Shown one piece after another: positions 1 to 7,095 of a DNA stretch of 18,771 nt. Origin of the DNA: Chloroflexota bacterium (GTDB lineage: Bacteria > Chloroflexota > Chloroflexia > Thermomicrobiales > JADLAZ01); contig JADLAZ010000101.1 in assembly GCA_020849725.1 (NCBI GenBank), positions 1 to 18,771 of the forward strand. The letters run 5' to 3'. Under the pieces are notes generated by a model. It had not been told where the DNA came from. It searched no databases and saw nothing but the letters and a program-made list of their open reading frames with translations. Positions within the stretch are counted from its first letter, which is position 1. Each line of letters begins with the position of its first letter. A program made the position numbers and the translations under genes.

Positions 1-622
1 CCAGGACGCGACCGGCCTTCAGGCCCAGGCCGGCGGCGATGGCATCGGCCTGGGACCGGGACTTCTTGACCGCCTCGTCCATCGCTTGCCGCTGCAGGGC
101 GCTAGGGTCGGCGATCGTGAAGCGCACCCCCTGGAGCTGGTTGGCGCCGGCGCCGACGACCGCGTCGAGAATGGCGCCGACCCGGCTCAGATCGGTCAGC
201 AGGACGGTGACGTTGTTGCTGGCGCGAAAGCCGACGACGGGCGGCTCGGCGCCGGGCCGTGTCGGCGCGTCTTGCACCGGGAACAGACTGATGCCGGACG
301 TCTGGATGTTGGCGCGCGGCACGCCCAGTTCGGCCAACTTGGCCAGGACGGCTTCTGTCTTGGCATTGGACTCGGCCAGCGCGGCGGTGGCTGTCGGCTG
401 GGTCACCTGGACGCCGACGCTGACGACGGCCTGGTCGGGCTGGGCCGAGGCGCTGCCCTCAGTCACGACGACGATGGCTGGCTCGGAGCCAGCCGGTGTC
501 TGGGCGTCAACCACCGAGGCCGGCACGCGTCCACTCAGCGGGGTCAGAAGGGCAAAGATCGCGCCTGCCAGCAACAAGCAAGCCAGCCCGGCGGCGCCAG
601 CAATGGTCATCAGGCGATTCAT
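1..622 (-). CDS. SIMPL-domain (DUF541) exported protein, 3' end beyond window
   Basis: The reading frame is open from an ATG at 622 down to base 1, giving the first 207 residues; the C-terminus lies outside the window. Residues 1-32 are a short basic start plus a long hydrophobic stretch (LACLLLAGAIFALL), so a signal peptide or membrane anchor. A Pro/Ala linker follows, then from about residue 48 the SIMPL/DUF541 pattern: a strand with VTEGSASAQPDQAVVSVGV, a helix with AESNAKTEAVLAKL, then GVPRANIQTSGISLFPV and VGFRASNNVTVLLTDL, and VGAGANQLQGVRFTI. Family members are periplasmic or surface proteins of poorly defined function; the name comes from a protein interacting with a mouse pelle-like kinase. 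An AAGGAGA site sits 6 bases before the start. The gene diverges from the serine hydrolase at 807. The Cys at residue 15 lacks the preceding Leu of a proper lipobox, so I do not call a lipoprotein. Confidence 0.85.
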   Translation of the reverse strand, partial: MNRLMTIAGAAGLACLLLAGAIFALLTPLSGRVPASVVDAQTPAGSEPAIVVVTEGSASAQPDQAVVSVGVQVTQPTATAALAESNAKTEAVLAKLAELGVPRANIQTSGISLFPVQDAPTRPGAEPPVVGFRASNNVTVLLTDLSRVGAILDAVVGAGANQLQGVRFTIADPSALQRQAMDEAVKKSRSQADAIAAGLGLKAGRVL

Positions 623-806
623 GCAGGTCTCCTTCTCGTGGCAGGGTGCGGAACCGGACCATTCCGGCCACCTACTATACTGACGCCATGGTGAGCGCTA
701 GAGTTCCAGCGATGCGTGGCGGTATGCTTCCGAATGGTCTATCTTGGCACGCCATGCGCGGCTGCGATGCCGGGTCGCCGGGTCGCAACAAGGAAGGAGA
801 TACACG
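623..806. promoter_or_regulatory. Divergent intergenic region with candidate -10 boxes
   Basis: This 184-base gap separates two divergent starts and must carry both promoters. A TATACT box (676-681, + strand) overlaps a TATAGT box read on the other strand (674-679). Neither has a convincing TTGACA-like partner 16-18 bases away, so the promoter positions are tentative. No operator-like repeat stands out. Confidence 0.25.
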
Positions 807-2060
807 ATGGCAGAGCAGGGCCTGCTGCTGGACGAGGCGCGCGATGCGGGACTCCATCCCGATCGCCTGCGACGGGCGTTCACGCTCCTGGACGAGTGGG
901 TCACGGCGGGTGTCGTGCCCGGCGCGGCGGTGCTGGTGGCGCGCGGCGGCCGAGTCGCCGGTGAGGCGTACCTGGGCCTGGCTGACCCGGCGCGCCAGCG
1001 GCCAGCGACATCTGACACCATCTGGGGCCTGGCCTCGGTGACCAAGCCGTTCACCGCCACGGCCGTGCTGCTGCTGGTCGAGCGGGGGTGCCTCGCCCTG
1101 GACGAGGCGTTGGGCCGCCTGCTGCCCGAGTTCCTCGACGCGCCGGCCACCGCGTTCGACCGGCGTGCTGTTACGCTGCGCCACGTGCTGTCCCACTGCT
1201 CCGGGCTGCCCGGCTTCTCGGCGGATAATCTGGCGCTCCGCCAGGCGCACCGGCCGCTGGAGGATTTCGTGCGCTCCTTCGGCCGCCAGCCGGTGCTGTT
1301 CGTGCCGGGCGCCGCCCACTACTACAGCAATCCCGGCATCCTGCTGGCGGCCGAGTGCGTCGGCCGGGCGCTGGCCGGCACGCTCAAGGAGCGGGTCGAG
1401 ACACCGGCGGTCGGGTGCTACCATGGCTTCGTCCAGGAGGCGGTCCTGGCGCCGCTCGGCATGGTCGACTCCGCGCTTCGGCCACCGCCGGCCTGGGACG
1501 ATCGCATCGCCCGGGTGCTGGACACTGGCCAGGAGGGTCAGGACTACGAGATGACCAACTCGGCCTATTACCGGAGCCTGGGCATCCCCTGGGGCGGCCT
1601 GTTCAGCACGCCGCGCGACCTGGCGCGCTTCGTCGATCTCTTCCTGCCGGCGGCCGGGGGGCGCCAGCGGCTGGGTGTGTCGCCCGGTGCGGCCGTGCCG
1701 CGCCTGCTGGCCGCTGCCACGGTGCGGGAGATGACCAGCATTCAAGCTGAGCCACCCGACGCGCCGCCCGACCTTGCTCCGGAGCTGCGCGATGGCGTCC
1801 CGCCGGACGTGGTCCGGCCGCGGGTGGCCTGGGGCCTGGGCTGGGAGGTCAAAGGCGCCAAGCGCGGCAGTCGCAGCGGTGACCTGACGTCGGCGGCTAC
1901 CTACGGGCATGGCGGCGCGACCGGGACGATGGTCTGGGCTGACCCACACCTCGACCTGACCTGCGTGCTGCTGACCAATCGGGCGCTGCGGAGCAAGGCC
2001 TGGGCGGCGCGGCCCTATATGACCCTGTTCAGCAACGCCGTCGCCGCCGCGGCGGACTGA
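807..2060 (+). CDS. Beta-lactamase-fold serine hydrolase (class C / S12 family, COG1680 type)
   Basis: This 417-residue protein has the catalytic motifs of serine beta-lactamase-like hydrolases: SVTK at 77-80 (nucleophile Ser77 and Lys80), YSN at 173-175 and HGG at 368-370, the equivalent of the KTG/HxG motif. Family members are esterases, D-aminopeptidases, PBP4*-like carboxypeptidases or true class C lactamases, and motifs alone do not tell these apart. There is no signal peptide, so it is probably cytoplasmic, unlike most cell-wall enzymes of the fold. The frame is open to an ATG at 744, but the ATG at 807 follows AAGGAAGGAG with good spacing and starts where homology-like sequence begins. 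A PLP-enzyme gene begins 38 bases downstream on the same strand, so the two are likely co-transcribed. That neighbour suggests a D-amino-acid-containing amide or peptide as substrate; this is inference. Confidence 0.88.
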   Translation: MAEQGLLLDEARDAGLHPDRLRRAFTLLDEWVTAGVVPGAAVLVARGGRVAGEAYLGLADPARQRPATSDTIWGLASVTKPFTATAVLLLVERGCLALDEALGRLLPEFLDAPATAFDRRAVTLRHVLSHCSGLPGFSADNLALRQAHRPLEDFVRSFGRQPVLFVPGAAHYYSNPGILLAAECVGRALAGTLKERVETPAVGCYHGFVQEAVLAPLGMVDSALRPPPAWDDRIARVLDTGQEGQDYEMTNSAYYRSLGIPWGGLFSTPRDLARFVDLFLPAAGGRQRLGVSPGAAVPRLLAAATVREMTSIQAEPPDAPPDLAPELRDGVPPDVVRPRVAWGLGWEVKGAKRGSRSGDLTSAATYGHGGATGTMVWADPHLDLTCVLLTNRALRSKAWAARPYMTLFSNAVAAAAD

Positions 2061-2098
2061 GCGCCAGCGCCGGACCGGCGGCTCACCAGGAGCGTCAC

Positions 2099-3214
2099 AT
2101 GGAGCGCGTAGCGGACCTGGACACGCCGAGCGTACTGGTCGACCTCGATGCGTTGGACCGGAACATCGCCGCCATGGCCGCCGTGGCCGAGCGCGCCGGC
2201 ATCGCGCTGCGACCGCACATGAAGACGCACCAGTCGCCGGACATCGCGCGTCGCCAGCTTGCGGCCGGCGCGGTCGGCCTGGCCTGCGCCAAGGTGAGCG
2301 AGGCCGAGGCAATGGCCGATGCCGGCATCCTCGACCTGTTCGTCTGCTTTCCGATTGTCACGGCCGTCAAGGCGTGGCGGCTCGCAGCGCTGGCGCGGCG
2401 GCCGGGGGTGACCCTGTCGGCAATCGCCGACAGCCCGACCGGTGTGGCGGCGCTGTCGGCGGCCTTTGCGCCCGAGGCGCGCCCGCTCGAGGTGCTGGTC
2501 AAGGTGGACACCGGCTTGGGTCGGGTCGGCGTTGCACCAGGTGAACCAGCGCTGGCGCTGGCACGCGCCGTGGCCGCCGCGCCCGGTCTGCGCTTCGGTG
2601 GCGTCTGCGCGCACGAGGGCGGCGCCTACAGCGTGACGGACCCAACCGAGCGCGCCGCGGTCACACGCGCCGCGGTGGAGCGCCTGATCGCGACGGCCCA
2701 CCTGATCGAGGCCGCCGGCCTGCCCTGCCCGCGCGTCAGCGTCGGCTCGACTCCCGGCGCGGTCGCTGCCGCTGGCGTGGCCGGCGTCACCGAGCTGCGG
2801 CCGGGCAACTACGTGTTCTATGATGCGATGCAGGTCTGGCTGGGCGTGGCGACGGTGGACGACTGCGCATTGCGAGTGCTGGCGACGGTCGTCAGCCACG
2901 GCGCGCGCGAGCGGGCGGTCATCGACGCCGGCTCCAAGGTCTTCTCCGCGGACCGCGGTGTCCACGGCGCGGCGACGGCGGCCAGCCACGGCATCGTGCT
3001 GGGGCAGCCGGCGGTGACGCTGGCTGGCCTGTCCGAGGAGCATGGCTGGCTGCGCCTGGACCCGGCCGGACCAGACCTCGCCATCGGCCAGCAACTGGAG
3101 ATCGTGCCGGTGCACTCGTGCCCGGTCGCCAACCTGGCGACGGAACTGGTCGTCGTGCGGCGCGGTGTCGTACTCGATCGCTGGCGGCCGACGGCGCACG
3201 GCAGCGTGCGCTAG
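2099..3214 (+). CDS. PLP-dependent D-threonine aldolase / D-serine dehydratase-like protein (alanine racemase N-terminal fold)
   Basis: 371 residues, the normal length for this fold-type III PLP family. The N-terminus DLDTPSVLVDLDALDRNI and the lysine motif RPHMKTHQSPDIARRQL (PLP Schiff-base Lys42) are characteristic. The block RPGNYVFYD at 235-243 and the C-terminal HSCP (His339, Cys341) match the metal-ligand pair of eukaryotic-type D-serine dehydratases and D-threonine aldolases. Members cleave D-3-hydroxyamino acids to glycine plus aldehyde, or deaminate D-serine to pyruvate; the sequence does not tell me which. The ATG at 2099 is preceded by AGGAG with 6-base spacing. It follows the serine hydrolase by 38 bases and is probably its operon partner. 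It converges with the TIM-barrel gene, with stops 32 bases apart. Confidence 0.88.
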   Translation: MERVADLDTPSVLVDLDALDRNIAAMAAVAERAGIALRPHMKTHQSPDIARRQLAAGAVGLACAKVSEAEAMADAGILDLFVCFPIVTAVKAWRLAALARRPGVTLSAIADSPTGVAALSAAFAPEARPLEVLVKVDTGLGRVGVAPGEPALALARAVAAAPGLRFGGVCAHEGGAYSVTDPTERAAVTRAAVERLIATAHLIEAAGLPCPRVSVGSTPGAVAAAGVAGVTELRPGNYVFYDAMQVWLGVATVDDCALRVLATVVSHGARERAVIDAGSKVFSADRGVHGAATAASHGIVLGQPAVTLAGLSEEHGWLRLDPAGPDLAIGQQLEIVPVHSCPVANLATELVVVRRGVVLDRWRPTAHGSVR

Positions 3215-3246
3215 CGCGATCGCGGCGGTTGTGGTGTCGGGCGGCA

Positions 3247-4080
3247 TTACCAGCCAAACGTTGCCCGGAGCCAGGCGCGATTGCGGGCGACAGCAGCAGC
3301 GGGGCCAGCTCGGGCGGCGTCAGCCTCCTCTTCGAGCATCACCCAGCCACGGTAGTCGGTGGCGCGCAGCAGGTCGAGTACGCCGCCGATCGGGCAGATG
3401 CCTTGGCCCAGCAGCGCCCAGGCGCCAGCCGCGTCGACATCCTTGAGGTGGACATGGACGACCCGCGCCAGGTGACGCTTGAGAAAGGCAACCGGGTCGA
3501 TGCCGCCGCGCAGGAGGTGGCCCGTGTCGGGGCCGAACCGGACCAGTCGTGGGTCGGTTCGCGCCAGGATCGCCTCGTACTCGGCCTCGGTGGCGATGAC
3601 TGAGCCGTGGTGCGAGCTTGGGTGGAGGTGTGCTACCAGCCCGGCCGCACCCGCCATCTCGGCGAGCGCATTGTAGACTGTCGCCGCCTGGCGCAGCGCC
3701 GTGACGCGGTCGCCACCGTCGGGCAGCGCCGCACCGCCCAGGCCGAAGGTCGCGCAGCCGGCGGCCACCGCCCAGGCTACCGCCGCCTCGCCCGCCGCCA
3801 GCTCCGCCGCCGCGTGGGCCGGGTCGGTGAAGCCGGTCGGTGTCGAAAAGGCCAACGTCGTCAGCGTCAGGCCGCGCGCGGCGCAGGCGGCCCGGAGCGC
3901 GACCGGGTCGTCGCGAAACTCGCCGGCGATCGCCAGCGTCAACTCCAGGCCGGCATCGCCGGCCGCCGCGACGGCATCGAGAATGTCGGTCGTCGTGCCG
4001 GCCCAGGCGGGACCGAGCATCTGCCAGGTAAAGGTCTGGCAGCCGACACCGTTCAACCCGGCCGGCGTTGGGTCAGTCAT
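3247..4080 (-). CDS. Xylose isomerase-like TIM barrel protein, inosose dehydratase (IolE)-like
   Basis: A 277-residue sugar isomerase/epimerase-superfamily protein. The N-terminus GVGCQTFTW is the first strand of the barrel. Later motifs supply the usual metal and catalytic set: HLHPSSHHGS (from His151), FGPDTGH (Asp185, His188), VVHVHLKDVD (His209, His211) and VMLEEEAD (Glu250-252). The HPHH-like, DTGH and HVHLKD series is what I expect of inosose dehydratase-like members, which dehydrate 2-keto-inositols; a sugar epimerase is an alternative. The ATG at 4080 overlaps the end of the upstream Gfo/Idh gene by 8 bases, implying translational coupling. An in-frame ATG at 4089 is also possible, and upstream codons reach 4143, but no good ribosome site favours them. 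Together with the oxidoreductase it could form a two-step oxidise-then-dehydrate or epimerise module. Confidence 0.83.
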   Translation of the reverse strand: MTDPTPAGLNGVGCQTFTWQMLGPAWAGTTTDILDAVAAAGDAGLELTLAIAGEFRDDPVALRAACAARGLTLTTLAFSTPTGFTDPAHAAAELAAGEAAVAWAVAAGCATFGLGGAALPDGGDRVTALRQAATVYNALAEMAGAAGLVAHLHPSSHHGSVIATEAEYEAILARTDPRLVRFGPDTGHLLRGGIDPVAFLKRHLARVVHVHLKDVDAAGAWALLGQGICPIGGVLDLLRATDYRGWVMLEEEADAARAGPAAAVARNRAWLRATFGW

Positions 4081-5176
4081 TGGATGCATGCTCGCCGGCG
4101 CGCGGCGTCCGCAGCCAGTCCAGCACGGTCGCCCACTCGGCATCGGTCACCGGCAATGGCCGATCGAGGGCGGCGGGCGGCAGGTCGAGCGGCCGACCGG
4201 CGTGGGCGGCTGCGCCGGCGGCCAGCAGCGCGGCGAAGCCACGCCAGGCGGTCGCCAGCCGGTTGCGATGTGGCGGCCCGCCGTCGAGCCAGTCGAGCAA
4301 TGCGGCGGTGAACGCCTGCTGAGCCGGCAGGTCGTCGCGCTTGAAGGCGGTTGCCACCCGCCCGGTCCGACCATCGGCCAGCTCATAGCCCCAACTGCCG
4401 TACTCGCGCCACCAGAATCGCCCGCGCTCGGCCCAGATATCCAGGTTGCAGCGGTGCGGGCCGTAGCCAGGCATGAAGTCCGGGTAGACGGCGGCGAAGT
4501 CGCGCGTGCCGAGCGGCGGAACGCCCTCTGGCGCGGCCTCGACCAGCAGGCGGGCGCCACCGGCCGCGCCGTAGCCGGCGAACAACCGGCGCGGACCGGG
4601 GTACTCTGGATTGTCCTCAACGCCGTCGGCCGTCGCCCAGACGCGGGTGAGGTCGTCGTCGCCGAGTGCCAGCAGGCCCAGGTCGAGCAGGTGCGGGCCG
4701 AGATCCATCGCCTTGCCCATCGTGCTGGCGCGCACGAAGTGGACCGCGCCCAGCCCGTCAGGCGTCAGTAGCCGGAGCAGCACGTCGGCGAACGGCATGT
4801 AGCGGCGCTGCTGGTTGACGACGATGCGCATCCGTGTCTGCCGGGCCGCGGCAGCCAGCGCCGCACCCTCACCCGGCGTCAACGCCAGCGGCTTCTCGAT
4901 GACCAGCAGACGCACCCCAGCCGCCGCCGCCGGCCCGACCCAGCCCGCGCGCGGGACGAGCGGCGTCGTGACGGCGTGGAGGATGTCCGGCTGCTCGCGC
5001 GCTAGCATCGCCTGCCAGTCGGCATAGGCCGGCACACCCAGCGTCTCACGCGCCTCTGCTCGCCGCGCCTCATCCAGGTCCGCGACGGCGACGAGGCGGG
5101 CGCGCTCCCCCAGGCGGTCGTAGCCGCGCGCGTGGTGCAGGCCGCGCCGCGCTCCAACAATCGCTACTCGATACAC
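4073..5176 (-). CDS. Gfo/Idh/MocA family NAD(P)-dependent oxidoreductase
   Basis: About 367 residues. The N-terminus (VYRVAIVGARRGLHHARGYDRL) is a Rossmann strand-turn-helix with a modified glycine loop (GARRGLHHA rather than GxGxxG). LVAVADLD follows with an acidic end to strand 2, and then the hallmark VIEKPLALT with EKP at 94-96. NQQRRY (121-126) and GPHLLDL (160-166, His162) fit the substrate domain of inositol or glucose-fructose oxidoreductases. The frame is open to 5647 but would run through the divergent enolase-superfamily gene. I place the start at a GTG at 5176 (a tandem GTG lies at 5179) because AGGAGAGGAG lies just upstream and the encoded sequence begins directly at the nucleotide-binding strand. 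Its stop overlaps the start of the TIM-barrel gene by 8 bases. The substrate is unknown; a cyclic polyol or sugar is likely from the family and partner. Confidence 0.87.
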   Translation of the reverse strand: MYRVAIVGARRGLHHARGYDRLGERARLVAVADLDEARRAEARETLGVPAYADWQAMLAREQPDILHAVTTPLVPRAGWVGPAAAAGVRLLVIEKPLALTPGEGAALAAAARQTRMRIVVNQQRRYMPFADVLLRLLTPDGLGAVHFVRASTMGKAMDLGPHLLDLGLLALGDDDLTRVWATADGVEDNPEYPGPRRLFAGYGAAGGARLLVEAAPEGVPPLGTRDFAAVYPDFMPGYGPHRCNLDIWAERGRFWWREYGSWGYELADGRTGRVATAFKRDDLPAQQAFTAALLDWLDGGPPHRNRLATAWRGFAALLAAGAAAHAGRPLDLPPAALDRPLPVTDAEWATVLDWLRTPRAGEHASND

Positions 5177-5386
5177 CACGCCACTCCTCTCCTGTCGCCG
5201 GACCAGGATAGCGGCGCGCCGGCCGGGGCGCAACGACAGCCGAGCGCATCGCGTCCTGAGTACGACGCGCCCAGATATAATCAGTGGGTGTATCATGCGC
5301 GGCAGGCCTCTGGGATAGGTAGAAGGCGTCACGGCGCCATGGAGCCGGATGCCACTGCGGTCGGGAAATGCAGCCGAGGAGGGGGC
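5177..5386. promoter_or_regulatory. Divergent promoter region of the Gfo/Idh operon and the enolase-superfamily gene
   Basis: About 210 bases separate two divergent starts. A perfect TATAAT hexamer lies at 5276-5281 on the + strand, about 105 bases before the ATG at 5387. The sequence 17 bases upstream (GTCCTG) is a poor -35, so this would need an activator or a different sigma factor. A leader of roughly 100 bases would follow. I see no long inverted repeat in the gap. Confidence 0.3.
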
Positions 5387-6514
5387 ATGAAAGTCACCGG
5401 CATCGAGACGATTTTGCTCGACAACATCCAGCCCTATCGCGGTGGCAGCAAGTGGCTGTTCATCAAGCTGCTGACCGATGAGGGCATCGTCGGCCTGGGT
5501 GAGCGCGTCACCGGCCATGCCAGCAATTTGACCTCGCAGATTGCGCTGCTCACCGAGCTGGCCGAGCAGTTCGTCATCGGCGAGAACCCGTTCAATGTCG
5601 AGCTGATCTGGCAGCGCATGTTCGCGGCGCGGCACGACTACCGCCACCCTGGCATGGACTCGACGCCGGCGCTGTCAGCGATTGAAATGGCGCTGTGGGA
5701 CATCATCGGTAAGGCGACCAACCAGCCGATCTACAACCTGCTCGGTGGCCGGTACCACGAGAAGCTGCGCGCCTACGCCTACATGCCGGCTGAGGGCATC
5801 TGGGAGAACCCGGCCAAGGCCGGCGACGTCGCCCGGCAACTCGTTGCCGAGGGCAACTCGGCCTGCAAGATCGACCCGTTCATGCCGCTGTTTCCGCTGC
5901 CGCGGGACTTTCCACTCAAGACGCTGCGCCACGCGGCGAAGATTTTTCAGAGCATCCGCGAGGCGGTCGGCGACGAGCTGGAGATCGGCATCGGCACGCA
6001 CGGCCAGTTCAGCACCGCGGGCGCGATCCGGGCGGCGAAGATCCTCGAGGAGTTCCATCCGATGTGGTTCGAGGAGCCGGTGCCACCGGAGAACATTGAG
6101 GAGATGGCGCGCGTGGCCGCCCACACCAGCATCCCCATCGCCGCCGGTGAGCGACTGGCGACGAAGTACGAGTTTGCCCGGCTGATCGAGCAGCAGGCCG
6201 CCCAGATCATTCAGTTGGACGTCGGCCAGTGCGGCGGCATTCTGGAGTCGAAGAAGATCGCCGCCATCGCCGAGGCGCACTACGCGATGATTGCGCCGCA
6301 CATGTACCAGGGGCCGATCGCGGCCGCGGCGGCGGTCCAACTGGGCACGTGCTCACCCAACTTCCTGATCCAGGAGTGGAACGTCAACGACCTGCACAGC
6401 GAGATCTTCGTCGAGCCGATCCGGTTCGAGAGCGGCTATCTCACGCCGCCGACCGGGCCGGGGCTGGGCGTCGCGCTCAACGAGGCGGTCGTGCGGCGGC
6501 AGTTAACCCGCTAA
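5387..6514 (+). CDS. Enolase-superfamily (mandelate racemase / muconate lactonizing) protein, galactonate dehydratase-like
   Basis: This 375-residue protein has the two-domain plan: a capping domain (1-120, ending ALSAIEMALWDIIGKATNQP and LLGG) and a barrel with KIDPF at 161-165, GTHGQF at 203-208, WFEEPVPPEN at 227-236, IAAGERL at 251-257 (Glu255) and APHMYQGP at 303-310 (His305). The spacing matches the D-galactonate dehydratase group, which removes water from sugar acids to give 2-keto-3-deoxy acids using Mg2+. The odd point is position 203: the expected pattern here is Asp-x-His, with the Asp as first metal ligand, but the protein has Gly-Thr-His. This may mark a different subfamily rather than a dead enzyme. 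The ATG at 5387 follows GAGGAGGGGGC; codons upstream to 5132 are read-through of the promoter region. The gene diverges from the Gfo/Idh operon and may share its regulation. Confidence 0.88.
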   Translation: MKVTGIETILLDNIQPYRGGSKWLFIKLLTDEGIVGLGERVTGHASNLTSQIALLTELAEQFVIGENPFNVELIWQRMFAARHDYRHPGMDSTPALSAIEMALWDIIGKATNQPIYNLLGGRYHEKLRAYAYMPAEGIWENPAKAGDVARQLVAEGNSACKIDPFMPLFPLPRDFPLKTLRHAAKIFQSIREAVGDELEIGIGTHGQFSTAGAIRAAKILEEFHPMWFEEPVPPENIEEMARVAAHTSIPIAAGERLATKYEFARLIEQQAAQIIQLDVGQCGGILESKKIAAIAEAHYAMIAPHMYQGPIAAAAAVQLGTCSPNFLIQEWNVNDLHSEIFVEPIRFESGYLTPPTGPGLGVALNEAVVRRQLTR

Positions 6515-6653
6515 CCGGCTCACGCATGCTAGTGGGCGACTCGGCACCCGCGGCGACCGCCGACCCGGTGCGTCGCAAGGCGCGCGGCAGCGTCAACCCG
6601 ATCAGCAGGAGGAGCAGGGCGATCCCGGCGACGACCAGCGGCCACTCACTCAT
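6477..6653 (-). CDS. Possible small single-pass membrane protein
   Basis: A 58-residue frame starts MSEWPLVVAGIALLLLLIGL and continues TLPRALRR: one hydrophobic helix (about residues 4-22) followed by basic residues. The first 40 codons have G or C at nearly every third position, like real genes here, whereas the upstream in-frame extension to 6758 does not, so I chose the ATG at 6653. Against it: no clear Shine-Dalgarno (only GGTGG, 11 bases away), and the last 38 bases lie antisense to the end of the enolase-superfamily gene. The function is unknown. Confidence 0.4.
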   Translation of the reverse strand: MSEWPLVVAGIALLLLLIGLTLPRALRRTGSAVAAGAESPTSMREPVSGLTAAARPPR

Positions 6654-6770
6654 CCAGTCGGATACCACCCAGTCGACCACGCATGCCTCCAGGCGTTGGC
6701 AGCAAGAAACCCATCCACATGACGCCCAGCCACCGGCTCGGTTGTGTCTAGCCAGCACGCGGGCGTGCGG

Positions 6771-6800
6771 AGAGCCGGCTGAGTAGCCCCGGCCGGCTCT
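6771..6800. other. 9-bp inverted repeat (hairpin)
   Basis: AGAGCCGGC (6771-6779) is perfectly complementary to GCCGGCTCT (6792-6800), with a 12-base loop. No T tract follows on either strand, so a classic intrinsic terminator is unlikely. It lies about 260 bases after the enolase-superfamily gene. Confidence 0.4.
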
Positions 6801-6954
6801 TGATGGAGGGAGGATGGGGGAAGGCTTGAGGCTGATGTGGCCCGGTCGAGTGCCGGGTCAGCGGGGCGGTGGCGCTGCCGGGCGGCGTGGCTCACCGCAG
6901 TCGTCCATAGCAAGCAGCGTGCCAAGCCATGCGCGCGGGCGCCGGCGAGCCACC

Positions 6955-7013
6955 GAAGAGACAAAGCAACACCCGGCGCCAGTGAGTGCCCCGTTCTCAC
7001 CGATGCCGGGTGT
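6955..7013 (-). terminator. Candidate intrinsic terminator of the cupin-NHL operon
   Basis: ACACCCGGC (6969-6977) pairs perfectly with GCCGGGTGT (7005-7013). Inside it a second stem pairs GTGAG (6982-6986) with CTCAC (6996-7000). Read on the minus strand the hairpin is followed by a T-rich run, TGCTTTGTCTCTTC (6968-6955), and lies about 83 bases past the stop of the NHL gene. On the plus strand no T run follows. The interrupted T tract makes this moderate evidence. Confidence 0.5.
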
Positions 7014-7095
7014 CTGATTACTTAACCAACCAGGCGCGATTTTGGATCACTTGGCCATTGCGCGCCGTCGGTGGCTAGCTCGAACTGCCGCCCGG

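Larger units (their letters stand above)
6654..7095. other. Sparse intergenic stretch between convergent transcription units
   Basis: I find no convincing protein gene in these roughly 440 bases. They hold two inverted repeats (6771-6800 and 6969-7013). They also contain a 68-codon + frame at 6814-7017 that has a GGAGGGAGG upstream but no family-like sequence. Base composition is slightly less GC-rich around 7014-7050 than in the genes. Confidence 0.5.

Noticed and set aside
675..2312. Long minus-strand open frame (545 codons) opposite the serine hydrolase
   Set aside because: Arg/Gln/His-rich translation without any family motif; it is the antisense shadow of a well-supported gene in GC-rich DNA.
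2015..3247. Minus-strand open frame (410 codons) opposite the PLP enzyme
   Set aside because: Same antisense-shadow composition; the plus-strand gene has catalytic motifs and a ribosome site.
5177..5647. N-terminal extension of the Gfo/Idh frame
   Set aside because: It would overlap the divergent enolase-superfamily gene. The Rossmann strand begins right after the GTG at 5176, which has AGGAGAGGAG upstream.
6814..7017. Plus-strand 67-residue frame with GGAGGGAGG upstream
   Set aside because: Translation is low-complexity (Gly/Arg/Pro/Ser), overlaps the nested hairpin and shows no domain or hydrophobic segment. The upstream purine run may be chance.
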